Source: Hymenobacter chitinivorans DSM 11115 (lineage in GTDB: Bacteria; Bacteroidota; Bacteroidia; Cytophagales; Hymenobacteraceae). Taken from it: DNA of 64,000 nt. The notes under the pieces were generated by a model. It was not told the DNA's origin, searched no databases, and worked only from the letters and a program-made list of their open reading frames with translations. The first letter of the stretch is position 1. Each line of letters opens with the position of its first letter. Positions 1 to 9,300 of the stretch are shown here, piece after piece. The position numbers were made by a program, and so were the translations under genes. The stretch is from the NCBI RefSeq assembly GCF_002797555.1, contig NZ_PGFA01000005.1, forward strand, positions 248,001 through 312,000, read 5' to 3'.

Positions 1-710
1 ACAACGGCCTGCCCTTCGGCCCCCACCCGCACCGGGGCATGGAAACCGTCACCTTCATCCTCGACGGCGACATTATGCACCAGGACAGCGGCGGCCACGA
101 AAGCGTGATTACCGCCGGCGGGGTGCAGTGGATGACGGCCGGCCGCGGCCTGATTCACGCCGAGGTGTCGTCCCAGGAGTTCAAGCAAACCGGCGGCCCG
201 CTGGAAATTCTGCAGCTGTGGGTCAACCTGCCCGCCCGCCTCAAAATGACCGAGCCGCGCTACATCGGCCTGCAGAAAGAGGACATTCCCAGCCTCACCC
301 TGGACGAAGGAAAAGTCACGGTCAACCTGATTTCCGGCGCCTGGGAAGACCAGCAGGCCGCCTTCGAAACCCTGTCGGACGTGACGCTGAACACGATTTT
401 CTTCCAGCCCGGGGGCCAGCTCACCATCCCCGTGCCGGCCGTCCACAACATCCTCTTCTACGTCATCCGGGGCCAGATAACCGCCGGCGGCCAGCCCATT
501 GAGGCCCTGCACCTGGTGGAGTTCAACCACGACGGCGACGCGCTTCACCTCCAGGCCGGCCCCGCCGGCGGCGTGCTGCTCTTCGGTCACGCCCAGCCCT
601 TCAACGAGCCCGTGGTAGCCCAGGGCCCCTTCGTGATGAACACCGAAGAAGAAATCCACCAGGCCTACGACGACTACCGCCGCGGCAAATTCGGGCAGTG
701 GAAGAAGTGA
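1..710 (+). CDS. Pirin family protein, 5' end cut off by the window
   Basis: Pirins are bicupin, metal-binding proteins; bacterial members include quercetin 2,3-dioxygenases and redox-linked regulators. The frame is open from base 3, upstream of the first ATG at 39, and encodes the hallmark motif NGLPFGPHPHRG followed by METVTFILDG, so the ATG at 39 is internal and the gene starts outside the window. The second signature, WMTAGRGLIHAEV, supplies the remaining metal ligands (His and Glu) of the N-terminal cupin. The C-terminal cupin and the stop codon are complete. The TGA stop lies at the edge of a large inverted repeat. The family call is secure; the substrate cannot be told from sequence. 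Confidence 0.93.
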   Translation, partial: NGLPFGPHPHRGMETVTFILDGDIMHQDSGGHESVITAGGVQWMTAGRGLIHAEVSSQEFKQTGGPLEILQLWVNLPARLKMTEPRYIGLQKEDIPSLTLDEGKVTVNLISGAWEDQQAAFETLSDVTLNTIFFQPGGQLTIPVPAVHNILFYVIRGQITAGGQPIEALHLVEFNHDGDALHLQAGPAGGVLLFGHAQPFNEPVVAQGPFVMNTEEEIHQAYDDYRRGKFGQWKK

Positions 711-950
711 ATGAGTGAGTTCTTTGTTCGGCTGGCGCGAACGGTGCTTTCATGTCATTGCGAAGCCAAAGGCTGAAGCAATCCGTCCTCTGCTAGTGGC
801 TAATTCCCTTTTAGCAGAAAGCCCTTTCCCGTCGCAACGAGAAAGGGCTTTTTACTTAAAAGGTTAAGCGCATTTGAGCGGACGAAGTGACGCTGCGTGA
901 GGCCCGGAATGTCGGGCCGCCTTGCAAAAACAGAACAAAGAACTCACTCA
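708..950. repeat. Nested intergenic inverted-repeat element
   Basis: The outer arms are 18-bp perfect complements at 712-729 (TGAGTGAGTTCTTTGTTC) and 933-950. Inside are GTCATTGCGAAGC/GCAATCCGTCCTCTGC-type sequence and a core hairpin, AAAGCCCTTTC at 818-828 with GAAAGGGCTTT at 841-851. The same plan (GAGTGAGTT outer sequence, GTCAT-type segment, AAAGCCCTTT core) recurs at 10284-10500. The element fills the gap between the convergent pirin and amylase genes, and its core could work as a bidirectional terminator. Confidence 0.75.
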
Positions 951-963
951 CTCAATCAATCAA

Positions 964-2394
964 TCACTCATTCACCTCATACACCACGTAGCCGTGGGGT
1001 GGGAGGGGGAGCTTGGTGCCGGCGGACAGGCGCAGCACTTTGCCGCTGAACAGCTCCCGGGAATTGCCTTCGAGGGGCTGCGGCAAACTCAGCTGCCGGG
1101 GCTTGCTGGCCACGTTGACGGCTACCAGCACGGCGGCTCCGTTCTTGCGGCGCACGAAGGCGTAGACATCGGTAGAATCGGGGGTGGGCAGGGGCTGGAA
1201 CTGGCTGCAGGCGTCGCCATTGAGCAGGGCCGGGTGGTGCTTTTTGAGGGTGAGCAGCTTGGTGTAGAAGTTTTCCAGCGGGTAGTTGGCCCAGTTGATG
1301 AGGTCTTTATCGAAGAAGGCGAGGCGCTTTTTTAGGCCGGCTTCCTGGCCGCTGTACACCATCGGCATGCCGGGCAGCAGGGCGGCCAGTACGGCCATGG
1401 GCTGCACGTTGGGGCCCAGGCGCTCATACTCGCTGCCGTCCCAGCTGTTGATGTCGTGGCTGCTGGTGAAGTTCATTAGGTACACGCTCGGCGGATACAT
1501 TCGCCGCTCCCGGGCCAGGTAGGCGTTCAGGTCGTAGGCCGGGCGCTGATGGCGGGCCACGCTGTCGAGTACGTCGTGCAGGCGCAGGCCGTAGGTAATG
1601 TCGAAGGCTTTTTCCAGCAGGTGGGTGTTGGGGTCAAACTCGCCGGGCTTCAGAAAGGTCGGCGGAAACAGCTCGTCCCACTCGGCCAGCAGAAATACGG
1701 GCTTGATTTTCGCCAGCTCGGCCCGGGTTTGCTCCCAGAACGGGGTGGGCACCAGGCCGGCCACGTCGCAGCGGAATCCGTCGAAACCGGCTTCCCGCAC
1801 CCAGTAGGCCATACTTTCCCGCATGTAGCGCTGCAGCCCGGGCTGGCCGTAGTCGAGGTCGATGACGTCCTGCCAGTCAGCCACCGGCGGGCGAAACCGG
1901 TCTTGGGCGTCCCTGGTAAACCAGTCGGGGTGCTCCCGGGCCAGCTTACTGTCCCAGCTGGTATGGTTGGCCACCCAGTCCAGAATGACGTGCATGCCCA
2001 GCTTGTGGGCCTCGGCTACCAGGTGCTGCACGTCCTGCATGGTGCCCAGGTCGGGATTCACGGCCCGGTAGTCGCGGATGGAGTAGGGGCTGCCCAGCTG
2101 GCCCTTCCGGTTTTGTTGACCGATGGGCTGAATCGGCATCAGCCACAGAATTCCCACGCCCATTTTCTGCAGGCGGGGCAAGTGGGCTTCGAAGGCCTTA
2201 ACGGTGCCCTCGGGCGTGTACTGCCGGATATTGACCTCGTAGATGCTGGCGTTCTGGGCCCACTCCGGGTGTCGCACCGCGAACTTGGCCGGAATGTCGG
2301 CGCACGTGGTGGCTGTGGTGTCGGCAGAAGGGGAGGAGCAGGCGGCCAGCAGCAGGCCGGCACCGAGCAAAGCGGCAAAAGGACGGTGGAGCAT
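964..2394 (-). CDS. GH13 alpha-amylase family lipoprotein
   Basis: This is an exported enzyme predicted to hydrolyse alpha-1,4-glucans. A signal peptide ends in the lipobox LLAAC-SS, so the mature protein should be lipid-anchored. A (beta/alpha)8 barrel follows directly with the GH13 landmarks: VNIRQYTPEGT, DWVANHTSWD, GFRCDVAG (nucleophile Asp210), LLAEWDE (acid/base Glu238) and TSSHDINSW (transition-state Asp314). At 476 residues it has a single barrel plus a C-terminal beta domain and no carbohydrate-binding module. It stands alone, convergent with the pirin gene. With the GH31 and branching enzymes nearby it suggests alpha-glucan use. Whether it is an amylase, neopullulanase or maltogenic enzyme is unresolved. 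Confidence 0.9.
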   Translation of the reverse strand: MLHRPFAALLGAGLLLAACSSPSADTTATTCADIPAKFAVRHPEWAQNASIYEVNIRQYTPEGTVKAFEAHLPRLQKMGVGILWLMPIQPIGQQNRKGQLGSPYSIRDYRAVNPDLGTMQDVQHLVAEAHKLGMHVILDWVANHTSWDSKLAREHPDWFTRDAQDRFRPPVADWQDVIDLDYGQPGLQRYMRESMAYWVREAGFDGFRCDVAGLVPTPFWEQTRAELAKIKPVFLLAEWDELFPPTFLKPGEFDPNTHLLEKAFDITYGLRLHDVLDSVARHQRPAYDLNAYLARERRMYPPSVYLMNFTSSHDINSWDGSEYERLGPNVQPMAVLAALLPGMPMVYSGQEAGLKKRLAFFDKDLINWANYPLENFYTKLLTLKKHHPALLNGDACSQFQPLPTPDSTDVYAFVRRKNGAAVLVAVNVASKPRQLSLPQPLEGNSRELFSGKVLRLSAGTKLPLPPHGYVVYEVNE

Positions 2395-2438
2395 GCGGGC
2401 AAGTAAAGTTTTTCGACGGCTACGCCCTAGCTAAGGCC

Positions 2439-2473
2439 CAAAAAAACGGCCTTCTGCCAGAGCAAAAGACCGT
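2439..2473 (-). terminator. Intrinsic terminator of the DUF983 gene
   Basis: Read on the minus strand, ACGGTCTTTTGC pairs with GCAGAAGGCCGT (12 pairs including two G-U) around a 4-nt loop at 2446-2473, followed by a run of seven T. It lies just downstream of the DUF983 stop. Confidence 0.75.
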
Positions 2474-2505
2474 TTGGGAGTCGTGGGCAACTTGCTTGCC
2501 TACTG

Positions 2506-2919
2506 TCAGGAAGCCGACGGTTGGTTGAGCGGGGTGCGGGAGGTGGCGTTCGGGTTATACCGCACGCCGCCAAACAGGTAGAGCATAATGGCCCGCGAAT
2601 ACCGGAACACCAGCGGCATGAGCAAGAGGCTGGCCACGGCCACCGTCAGCACGTAGACCCACACGGCCGGGTCGCCGAGCACGTAATAGCACAGCACCCC
2701 GCTGATGGCAAAAATAGCCACCGAAAAGCCGTAGCTCACGAACATGGCGCCCCAATAAAAGCCCGGCTCGGGCTCGTAGGCTTGTCCGCACACGGGGCAG
2801 TGCTCGGGCATCCGGGCAAACTTGGTGCTCAGGGCCCGGCTAGTAAACAAGGACCCTTCGTGGCAGCGCGGGCAGCGCAGCGCCAAAAAGGCCAGGGCGG
2901 ACGATTCAATGCGGGGCAT
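2506..2919 (-). CDS. DUF983 family membrane protein
   Basis: This small membrane protein of unknown function is widespread in Bacteroidota and Alphaproteobacteria. The N-terminus has a rubredoxin-like pair of Cys motifs (RCPRCHEG near residue 17 and CPVCGQAYEPEPGFYWGAMF near residue 41), which would bind a metal such as zinc. Two hydrophobic stretches follow (about residues 60-82 and 88-108), then a short basic tail. Length (137 residues) and motif order are typical for the family. It appears monocistronic, with its own terminator. No substrate or partner can be inferred. Confidence 0.88.
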   Translation of the reverse strand: MPRIESSALAFLALRCPRCHEGSLFTSRALSTKFARMPEHCPVCGQAYEPEPGFYWGAMFVSYGFSVAIFAISGVLCYYVLGDPAVWVYVLTVAVASLLLMPLVFRYSRAIMLYLFGGVRYNPNATSRTPLNQPSAS

Positions 2920-3018
2920 GACAGGCAGAGGTTGGGGCTGAAGGAAACGGGCTTTTTCCTACGCACAGAACCCGCTCGTGGCTGCCTGCCGAGCTATTTT
3001 AAAGGTTGCCGCCCACAA

Positions 3019-3051
3019 AAAAGTCCCGGCCAGATTAGGGCCGGGACTTTT
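3019..3051 (-). terminator. Terminator of the aldo/keto reductase gene
   Basis: A 13-bp perfect stem, AAAAGTCCCGGCC with GGCCGGGACTTTT, has a 7-nt loop. On the minus strand it is followed by further T residues. Confidence 0.75.
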
Positions 3052-3069
3052 GCATAAGGAGCTCTGGGC

Positions 3070-3164
3070 AGTAGCGCGAACTTTGGGTAGGCCAACCTTT
3101 GGTTGTAGTCCGCGGGCCAGCACGATGGTCATTCAGGTACGCTAACCACAAAGTTCGCGCTACT
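3070..3164. repeat. Long-loop inverted repeat
   Basis: Perfect 16-bp arms, AGTAGCGCGAACTTTG at 3070-3085 and its complement at 3149-3164, enclose 63 bp. It lies just downstream of the aldo/keto reductase stop, on the far side from the terminator, so the transcript would carry it in its 3' untranslated region. Confidence 0.7.
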
Positions 3165-3182
3165 ATCCGGCTGAATACCAGC

Positions 3183-4136
3183 TTACGAGCTAGCCTCGCC
3201 CAGCTGGGTCAGGTCGTCGGGGCTGAGCTGAAGCTCGGTGGCCTTCAGCAGCTCGGTAACTTGCTCGGGGCTGGTAGCCGAGGCAATGGGAGCCGTCAGA
3301 CCGGGCTGAGCAATTATCCAGGCCAGGGCCACCTGGGCGGGCGTGGCCTGCTGGCGGGCGGCCACCGCGTCAAGGGCTGAAAGGATGCGTAGGCCTTTGT
3401 CGTTAAGGTATTTCTGGCCCACGCCACCGCCCCGGGCGCTTTTCTGCAGGTCGGCCTCAGAGCGGTACTTGCCGGTGAGGAAGCCCGCGGCCAGGCCGTA
3501 GTAGGGAATTACACCAATATTTTGCTCCTGCAACAGGGGCCGCAGGTTCTGCTCGAAGTCGGCCCGGTCGTAGAGGTTGTAGAGCGGCTGCAGGGTTTCG
3601 TAGCGCGGAAAGCCGTGCCGCTCACTGGCGGCCAGGGACTCGCGCAGCCGCTCGGCCGTGAAGTTGCTGGCCCCGATAACGCGCACCTTGCCCTGCTGCA
3701 CGAGCTGGGCGTAGGCTGCCAGGGTTTCTTCCACGGGCACCGTCGGGTCGTCCTTGTGCGACTGGTACAGGTCGATATAATCGGTTTGCAGGCGCTGGAG
3801 GGAGCCTTCCACGGCCCGCAGGATGTAGTCCTTGGCCAGGCCCTTGTTCTCGGCGTTTACTTCCCAGCCTACTTTGGTGGCAATGATGACGTCGTCGCGG
3901 CGGCCGCGTTGCTTGAGCCACTGCCCGATAATGGTTTCCGACTCGCCGCCCACGTGGCCGGGCACCCACACCGAGTAACCGTCGGCGGTATCAATGGCGT
4001 TGCCGCCCCCGGCCACGAAGGCGTCCAGGATGCGGAAGGAAGTAGCTTGGTCGGCCGTCCAGCCGAAAACGTTGCCGCCCAGCACGAGCGGCGTAATAGA
4101 AAGGTCGGAACGACCCAAGGTGCGGGTAGAAGACAT
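3183..4136 (-). CDS. Aldo/keto reductase
   Basis: This is a predicted NADPH-dependent cytoplasmic oxidoreductase reducing aldehydes or ketones. It has the AKR barrel with RTLGRSDLSITPLVLGGNVFGW at the start, the catalytic Asp/Tyr in DTADGYS (D49, Y54), Lys in IIATKVGW, His in QSHKDD, and the C-terminal cofactor region PIASATSPEQV. The frame is open 32 codons further upstream, but homology begins at the ATG at 4136, so that start is used. It is divergent from the YCII-like gene across a 230-bp gap. It resembles the Tas/YghZ group in length (317 residues). The substrate is unknown. Confidence 0.92.
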   Translation of the reverse strand: MSSTRTLGRSDLSITPLVLGGNVFGWTADQATSFRILDAFVAGGGNAIDTADGYSVWVPGHVGGESETIIGQWLKQRGRRDDVIIATKVGWEVNAENKGLAKDYILRAVEGSLQRLQTDYIDLYQSHKDDPTVPVEETLAAYAQLVQQGKVRVIGASNFTAERLRESLAASERHGFPRYETLQPLYNLYDRADFEQNLRPLLQEQNIGVIPYYGLAAGFLTGKYRSEADLQKSARGGGVGQKYLNDKGLRILSALDAVAARQQATPAQVALAWIIAQPGLTAPIASATSPEQVTELLKATELQLSPDDLTQLGEASS

Positions 4137-4366
4137 GGTAGAGGGAAAGAGCAGAGGTGAAGAGCAATCCGCTGCCAGGGGCAGCAGCGTAGTAGTACTG
4201 GTAGCGGGGTAAATTGTTTTGCCGAGTTCCAATTGCCGGGTTATAACTGATTCGAAGCCAGCTTATAACACCGTTGGCAGGGCAGAAATCGGGTTTTACT
4301 CCCTCCTCCGGCCTGGTATTCGCCGTACAATTTCCTCGTGGCTACGCTTCACCGAACGTCTTTCCC

Positions 4367-4771
4367 ATGAACAAGCAGACTTTCTTCCTCCTGGCCCTGA
4401 TGGTGAGTCTGGGCGCGCGGCCCGGGGCGGCCCAGTCCCGCAAAGCCAGCAGCCCCGCGGCTACTCCGGCCAAGACGTATTATTTGGTGCTGCTCAAAAA
4501 TGTAGCCCAGCGGCAGGCCGATGTCGAAAGGCTGTCCACCATCCGGGCCGGGCACGCGGCCCATTTGCAGCAGCTCACCCGGGAAGGCCGGCTCACCTTG
4601 GCCGGGCGCTGTCCCGGCCCCGACAGTGCCCTGGGGGGCATGTACATTCTGAGTGCCAGTAGTATGGAGGAAGCCCGGCGCCTGACCCAGGCCGACCCCG
4701 CCGTGCAGGCTGGCAGCCTGACAATGGAAATTTACCCCTGGGAAAAACAGGAGCTGGGCCGACGACCTTAG
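4367..4771 (+). CDS. Exported YCII-domain-like protein
   Basis: A signal peptide (KQTFFLLALMVSLGARPGAAQ) is followed by about 100 residues of ferredoxin-like YCII/EthD type: TYYLVLLKNVAQRQADVERLSTI, GHAAHLQQLTREGRLTLAGRC, GGMYILSASSMEEARRLTQADPAVQAG and LTMEIYPW. YCII proteins are usually cytoplasmic and carry a His-Asp pair; here the conserved His (GHAAHL) is present. The chosen ATG at 4367 puts the signal peptide first; the longer open frame upstream is not signal-like. A cofactor-free catalytic or binding role outside the cytoplasm is inferred, and the reaction is unknown. Confidence 0.8.
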   Translation: MNKQTFFLLALMVSLGARPGAAQSRKASSPAATPAKTYYLVLLKNVAQRQADVERLSTIRAGHAAHLQQLTREGRLTLAGRCPGPDSALGGMYILSASSMEEARRLTQADPAVQAGSLTMEIYPWEKQELGRRP

Positions 4772-4909
4772 GCCGCGGCGGCTGGTCGAAACGGAGGACG
4801 GAGCTCAACAACATTTGGGCCGGGGCCGGTAATTGCCGTATTTGGGCACAAAGCTTGCCGGGGCGCTCCTTCTGCCTGCGTGGCTCCACCCTTTCCAGCT
4901 TGTTGCCCG

Positions 4910-5713
4910 ATGCGTTTTCTGGCCTTATTTCTTTTGCTGCTCAGCGGCCTTAGTGCCCGCGGGCAGGCGCTGACCGAGCGCGACTTCAAAAAGTACTTCG
5001 ACAGCTACGGCCTGCGGGGCTCGTTTTTGTTGTACGACCAGAAAGCCAACCGCTACACGGCCTACGACGTGGCCCGCTGCAACCAGGGCTACCTGCCGGG
5101 TGCCACCTTCAACATTCCCAACGTGCTGATTGGCCTCGAAACCGGGGTGCTGCCCGATACCAGCTTCGTGTTTCCGGCCCAGGACCAGAAGCGTGACGAC
5201 GGGAAGCTGGCTCCGGCGGTGCGTCTGGGCGCGGCCCTGCGCCAGAATTGCCAGCCCTGCATGCAGCAGATAGCCCAGGAAGTAGGCGTGCCCCGCTACC
5301 AGCAAGCGTTGCTGCGGCTCAAGTTTGGGCAGATGGTGGTGACGCCCGAGGTGCTTCAAACCTTTTGGATGGGCGGAATTTCGCGCATTTCCCAGTTTCA
5401 GATGGTGACTTTCCTGCGGCACCTCTACGCCGAAAAACTGCCCCCCGCACCCCGCAACCAGGCCCTGACCAAACGGCTGTTCTTGCTCAAGTCGACGCCC
5501 CAGTACAAGCTCTACGGGGCCAGCGGCTGGACCCAGCGCGCCAAGCTCACCAACGGCTGGTTTGTGGGCTGGCTCGAGCAGGGTGGCAATGTGTACCTGT
5601 TTGCCCTGAACGCCGAACCCAAGGATGGCAAGCCCGCCGACGAGAAATTCATCACCGGCCGCCAGATTATTGCCGAGCAGATTCTGCAGGAGCTGGCCCT
5701 GTTGCCCAACTAA
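4910..5713 (+). CDS. Class D beta-lactamase-like protein without catalytic motifs
   Basis: After a signal peptide (MRFLALFLLLLSGLSARGQA) the protein has the class D (OXA) serine beta-lactamase/transpeptidase fold. PGATFNIPNVLIGLETG aligns with the OXA helix PASTFKIPNxLIxLE. WMGGISRISQFQMVTFLRHLY and GWFVGWLE are also typical. Every catalytic motif is changed: SxxK is A65-TF-N68, SxV is N113-C-Q115, YGN is F139-G-Q141 and KTG is A204-S-G206. The conserved Trp (W153) and the fold-defining segments remain, and the frame is intact. It should be periplasmic but unable to acylate beta-lactams. A binding or regulatory role is inferred. Confidence 0.85.
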   Translation: MRFLALFLLLLSGLSARGQALTERDFKKYFDSYGLRGSFLLYDQKANRYTAYDVARCNQGYLPGATFNIPNVLIGLETGVLPDTSFVFPAQDQKRDDGKLAPAVRLGAALRQNCQPCMQQIAQEVGVPRYQQALLRLKFGQMVVTPEVLQTFWMGGISRISQFQMVTFLRHLYAEKLPPAPRNQALTKRLFLLKSTPQYKLYGASGWTQRAKLTNGWFVGWLEQGGNVYLFALNAEPKDGKPADEKFITGRQIIAEQILQELALLPN

Positions 5714-5783
5714 GGCGAAGTATGAAGCCTCGTCCGGCCGCAACGGTGCCACGTAGGAAGGGCCATAAACCAACTGCGGACCG

Positions 5784-6236
5784 ATGAAGTGGAACGTCCG
5801 GGAATGGCTGCGGCGCTACGGTCCGGCCGAAGTGCTGTCGGTGCTGGCCACGCTGGGCGGCGCCTTTCTGGCCTTTACCCTGACCCGCAACTCGGTTAGT
5901 ACGGCCCTGGCGGGCACCTGGGCCGGCAACGTGGCCTACTTTGGCTATCTGCTCGGGCTGGACGTGAGCCAGACGCGCCGGCAGCTCCGGGCCGTGGGCC
6001 AGCCCTACACTTTTCGAACTCTATTGCGCAACCTGCGGGCCCTAATCGTAGAATTCGGCCTGGCCGAGGTGTTCGACAGTTTTCTGGTGCGCCCGGCCCT
6101 GATGTACTACCTGCCCCGCGCCGTAGGCAGCCTGGCCGGCGGCATTCTGCTGGCCAAAGTCCTGGCCGACGTTACCTTCTACATCCCGGCCATTCTGAGC
6201 TACGAACTCAGCAAAAAACGCCTGCGGAGGTTTTAG
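5784..6236 (+). CDS. Small membrane protein of unknown function
   Basis: This 150-residue protein was not assigned to a family. Hydrophobic segments lie near residues 16-35 (VLSVLATLGGAFLAFTL), 41-58 (GTWAGNVAYFGYLLGL) and 112-140 (GSLAGGILLAKVLADVTFYIPA), and the termini are basic (WLRRYG, KKRLRRF). A Gly- and Ala-rich helix packing pattern is visible. It follows the class D-like gene by 70 bp in the same direction and may be cotranscribed. Its TAG stop sits inside a CAAC-type inverted repeat. Confidence 0.7.
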   Translation: MKWNVREWLRRYGPAEVLSVLATLGGAFLAFTLTRNSVSTALAGTWAGNVAYFGYLLGLDVSQTRRQLRAVGQPYTFRTLLRNLRALIVEFGLAEVFDSFLVRPALMYYLPRAVGSLAGGILLAKVLADVTFYIPAILSYELSKKRLRRF

Positions 6237-6325
6237 TTGATTGTTGTTAGTTGATTGTTGTTAGGTCGTTCTGTTGGCCTTTGAGTAAAGAACCAACAAC
6301 TAACAACTAACAACCAACAACCAAC
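6237..6325. repeat. TTGTTAGTTG / CAACTAACAAC inverted-repeat tract
   Basis: The left half repeats TTGATTGTTGTTAG, the centre is GGTCGTTCTGTTGG, and the right half repeats CAACAACTAACAAC, giving an imperfect stem between two convergent genes. Related tracts occur at 24784-24857, 31947-32090 and the outer part of 38466-38750. Confidence 0.65.
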
Positions 6326-9300
6326 CTAGTCTCGCAGCAAGATCAGGCGTTGGTGTTGGTCTTGCAGGTGGGCCGAGTAGACGCCGCCGGGCAGGGGCTG
6401 ACCCTGGTCGTTGGTGCCGTCCCAGGTCAGCGAATGGGGGCCGGCAGCTTGCTCCCCGGGCACAAAGGTGCGGACCACCTGGCCGGCGGCGTTGCGGATA
6501 CGCAGCGCGTAGCTCCCGGGCGCGTGCAGGGTGTAGCGCAGCTCGGTGTGGCCGCCGAAGGTGCGGTTGCTGGGCGCTTCCAGGGTCAGGAGCTCCGGGG
6601 TCGGGGCCGTCAGCTGCTCATTCAAGGCCAGACCCCGAATAGTGACCCGTACGGGCTGGTCCGTCAGCCGAATAGGCAGCAGCAGCAGCTGGGTCCCGGC
6701 GTGGTACTGCCAGCTGGAATCGGGCAGGGGCTGGCTGTTGAGGAGCACGGCCGCGGGCGGCGCCGTAACCCGCGGAATTTCCAGGTTGATGACGTGCTGC
6801 GCCGGCCGGCCGGGGTAGCCCGAACCACTGCGCCGAATCTGCACTACCGTTTGCCCCCGGCCCACCAGGCCCGCAAACGCAATGGACTCATACGTGCCCA
6901 ATTGCCGGGCCGGGGCCGATTTGCCGTCGTCATCGTAGAGCGTGAAGCTCGACTCGGGGACGGTAGAGTCGGCGTAGTAGCGCACGTGCAGGGTATCGGG
7001 GCGGTAGTGAGCGGTGCTGGCTACGTAGGGGGCCCGGGGTAGAAAGGCGCCGGCCCGGACCAGCAGCGGCACCTGAGCAAGCGGGGCCGCCATGCCCACC
7101 GTCTGACTGCCGCCATAGGTGTGGTGGGAGTAGAAATCAATCCAGTGGCCGGGGGGTAGCACCACGTTGCGCCGTCGCTGCCCGGGTTGCAGCACCGGCG
7201 CTACCAGCAGCGCCGAGCCCAGCAGAAACTGGTCGTTGACGTTGGCCAGGGCCGCGGTGTTATTAGCCCTGAACTGCTGGCGCTGCCGGGCCGTGAGGCG
7301 GGCCAGGCCCCAGCTGCTGGAGGCTTTTGAGTTCCAGCTCCAGTCGCCGCCTTCCTCCGTAAAACCCGCTGCCCGTTCTTCCTCCGTCAGGGGCTGGGGC
7401 GTGCTGGAGCGCACCTGGACGGGCACCGGCAGCGTAACCCGGCTGGTGGGGCCGTAGTTCATGGGCCGGGCCAGGGGCGTGCCGGTTTCCGCGTTTTCCC
7501 AGGCCAGGGTGTAGAGGTAGGGCAGCAGCTCGTAGCGCAGGTGGGTGTAGCGCCGCACGATGCTTTGGTAGGGTTCGGGGTACCAGAACGGTTCGGGCAT
7601 CACCACGCCGTGGGGCCGCATGATGGGGCCGAAGCTGGCCATTTGCAGCCAGCGGGTGTATAGTTCAGGGTCGACGTTGGAACCGGCAAAGCCGCCCGCG
7701 TCGGAGTGCATGTAGCCCACGCCGCCCATACCCATGCTGAGCATGATGGGCACCTGGGCCTGCAAGCCGCTCCACGACCGGCTAACGTCGCCCGACCACG
7801 GGAAGACCGAATTCCGCTGCATGCCCGCCCAGCCCGAGCGGGCCAGGTTGAAGAGGCGCTCCTGGGGGTATTTTTCGGCGTAGCCTTCCTGCAGAATGCT
7901 GGCCCAGGCCTGCCCGTAGGCGTTGTGAATCTGGCGGGTGGGGCCCTGGTCGTAGAGCATGTCGGCGGGCTGATTTTCCGGTTCGCCCAGGTCGCTCCAC
8001 CAGCCGCCCACGCCGTCCTGCTTGAGCCGGTCGTACTGCTGCCAGAGCCAGCGCCGGGTGGCGGGCCGGTCCATGTCCAGCAACGTGGCTGGCCCCGCCC
8101 AAAATGACCCAACCGTGTACGATTTCCCCGCCGCGTCGCGCCCTACCAATTCCCGGCGGCGCACCAGGGAATCGTTCAGGGAGGTGCGCATCACGTAGGG
8201 CTCCGAAATCAGGATGGTCTTAACCCCGTTGGAGTCGAGGCGGCTTATCATCCGTTTGGGGTCGGGAAACTGCTGGGGCTGCCAGCGGAAGTCGCCCTGC
8301 CGGGTGGTGCCCCCAAACCAGTAGAGGTCCAGCACCAGGGCCTCGAGCGGGAAGCCGGCCTGCCGCATCCGGCGGGCCACGTGCAGCATTTCCTGCTCGG
8401 TTTTGTAGCCAAAACGGCTTTGAATCAGGCCCAGGCCCCAACGCGGCGGCAGCGGCTGCCGGCCAGTCAGCCAGGTGTAGCGGTCCAGGATGGCGGCGTA
8501 GGAGTCGCCGGCAATGATGAAGTACGCCAGGCTGCCCAGGCCTTCGGCGCGGTATTCCAGCGTATTTTTCTCGGTGGCGCCCAAGTCAAGCACTCCTGGG
8601 GCGTGGTTGTCGAAAAACACCATGTAGCCCCGGCTGCTCATTACCGTGGGCAGGGTCACGTTCAGCGTCGACTCTCCGTTCTGGTAACCGTAGTGGGCCT
8701 CGTTGTAGAGACTGAGGCGGTGGCCGCGCCGGTCCAGGGGCAGGGCCCGGGAGCCGGTGCCGTAGAGGTGCTCGTCGGGCGTGAGCCGGAACGACACGCC
8801 CACGCCAGCCGCTGAACTGCCGGCTGCCCCCAGCTGCTGAAACGAGCCGGCCGCTTCCGCTACCAGGGTTTCAGCATCACGCTGGTAGCTGATGCGGAGT
8901 GGATTTTTCTGGATGATAATTTCGCCTGGACAATCGAGATGCCACTGAATGGCTGTCGGCGAGTCGTTAATTCTGGCTCCCACGTAAGGCTGTCCTTTTA
9001 CAGGTCCTCCGTCCCAGCCTTCTCCTTTGCAGGAACGCGCTAACGACTGCGGCGTTTGCGCCACGCTCACCGAGGGAATTTCCTGCACCGGCTGGCCCTT
9101 GGGAAAGTACTCCACCCGCACGATGCTTTCGGCCCAGGGCCGGATGCGCAGCGTGCCGCCGTCGGTGCTTTGAATAGTGAGTATTCCGTTTTGGTACGAG
9201 TGGCTCCGGTAGTTGCCGATGCTGCGCGTGGGGGCTGCAGTTTGCGGGCGGGCAAACGGGTCTTGGCCGGGCCGGCCGCTGCCTTCATGCTGTGCCAGCG

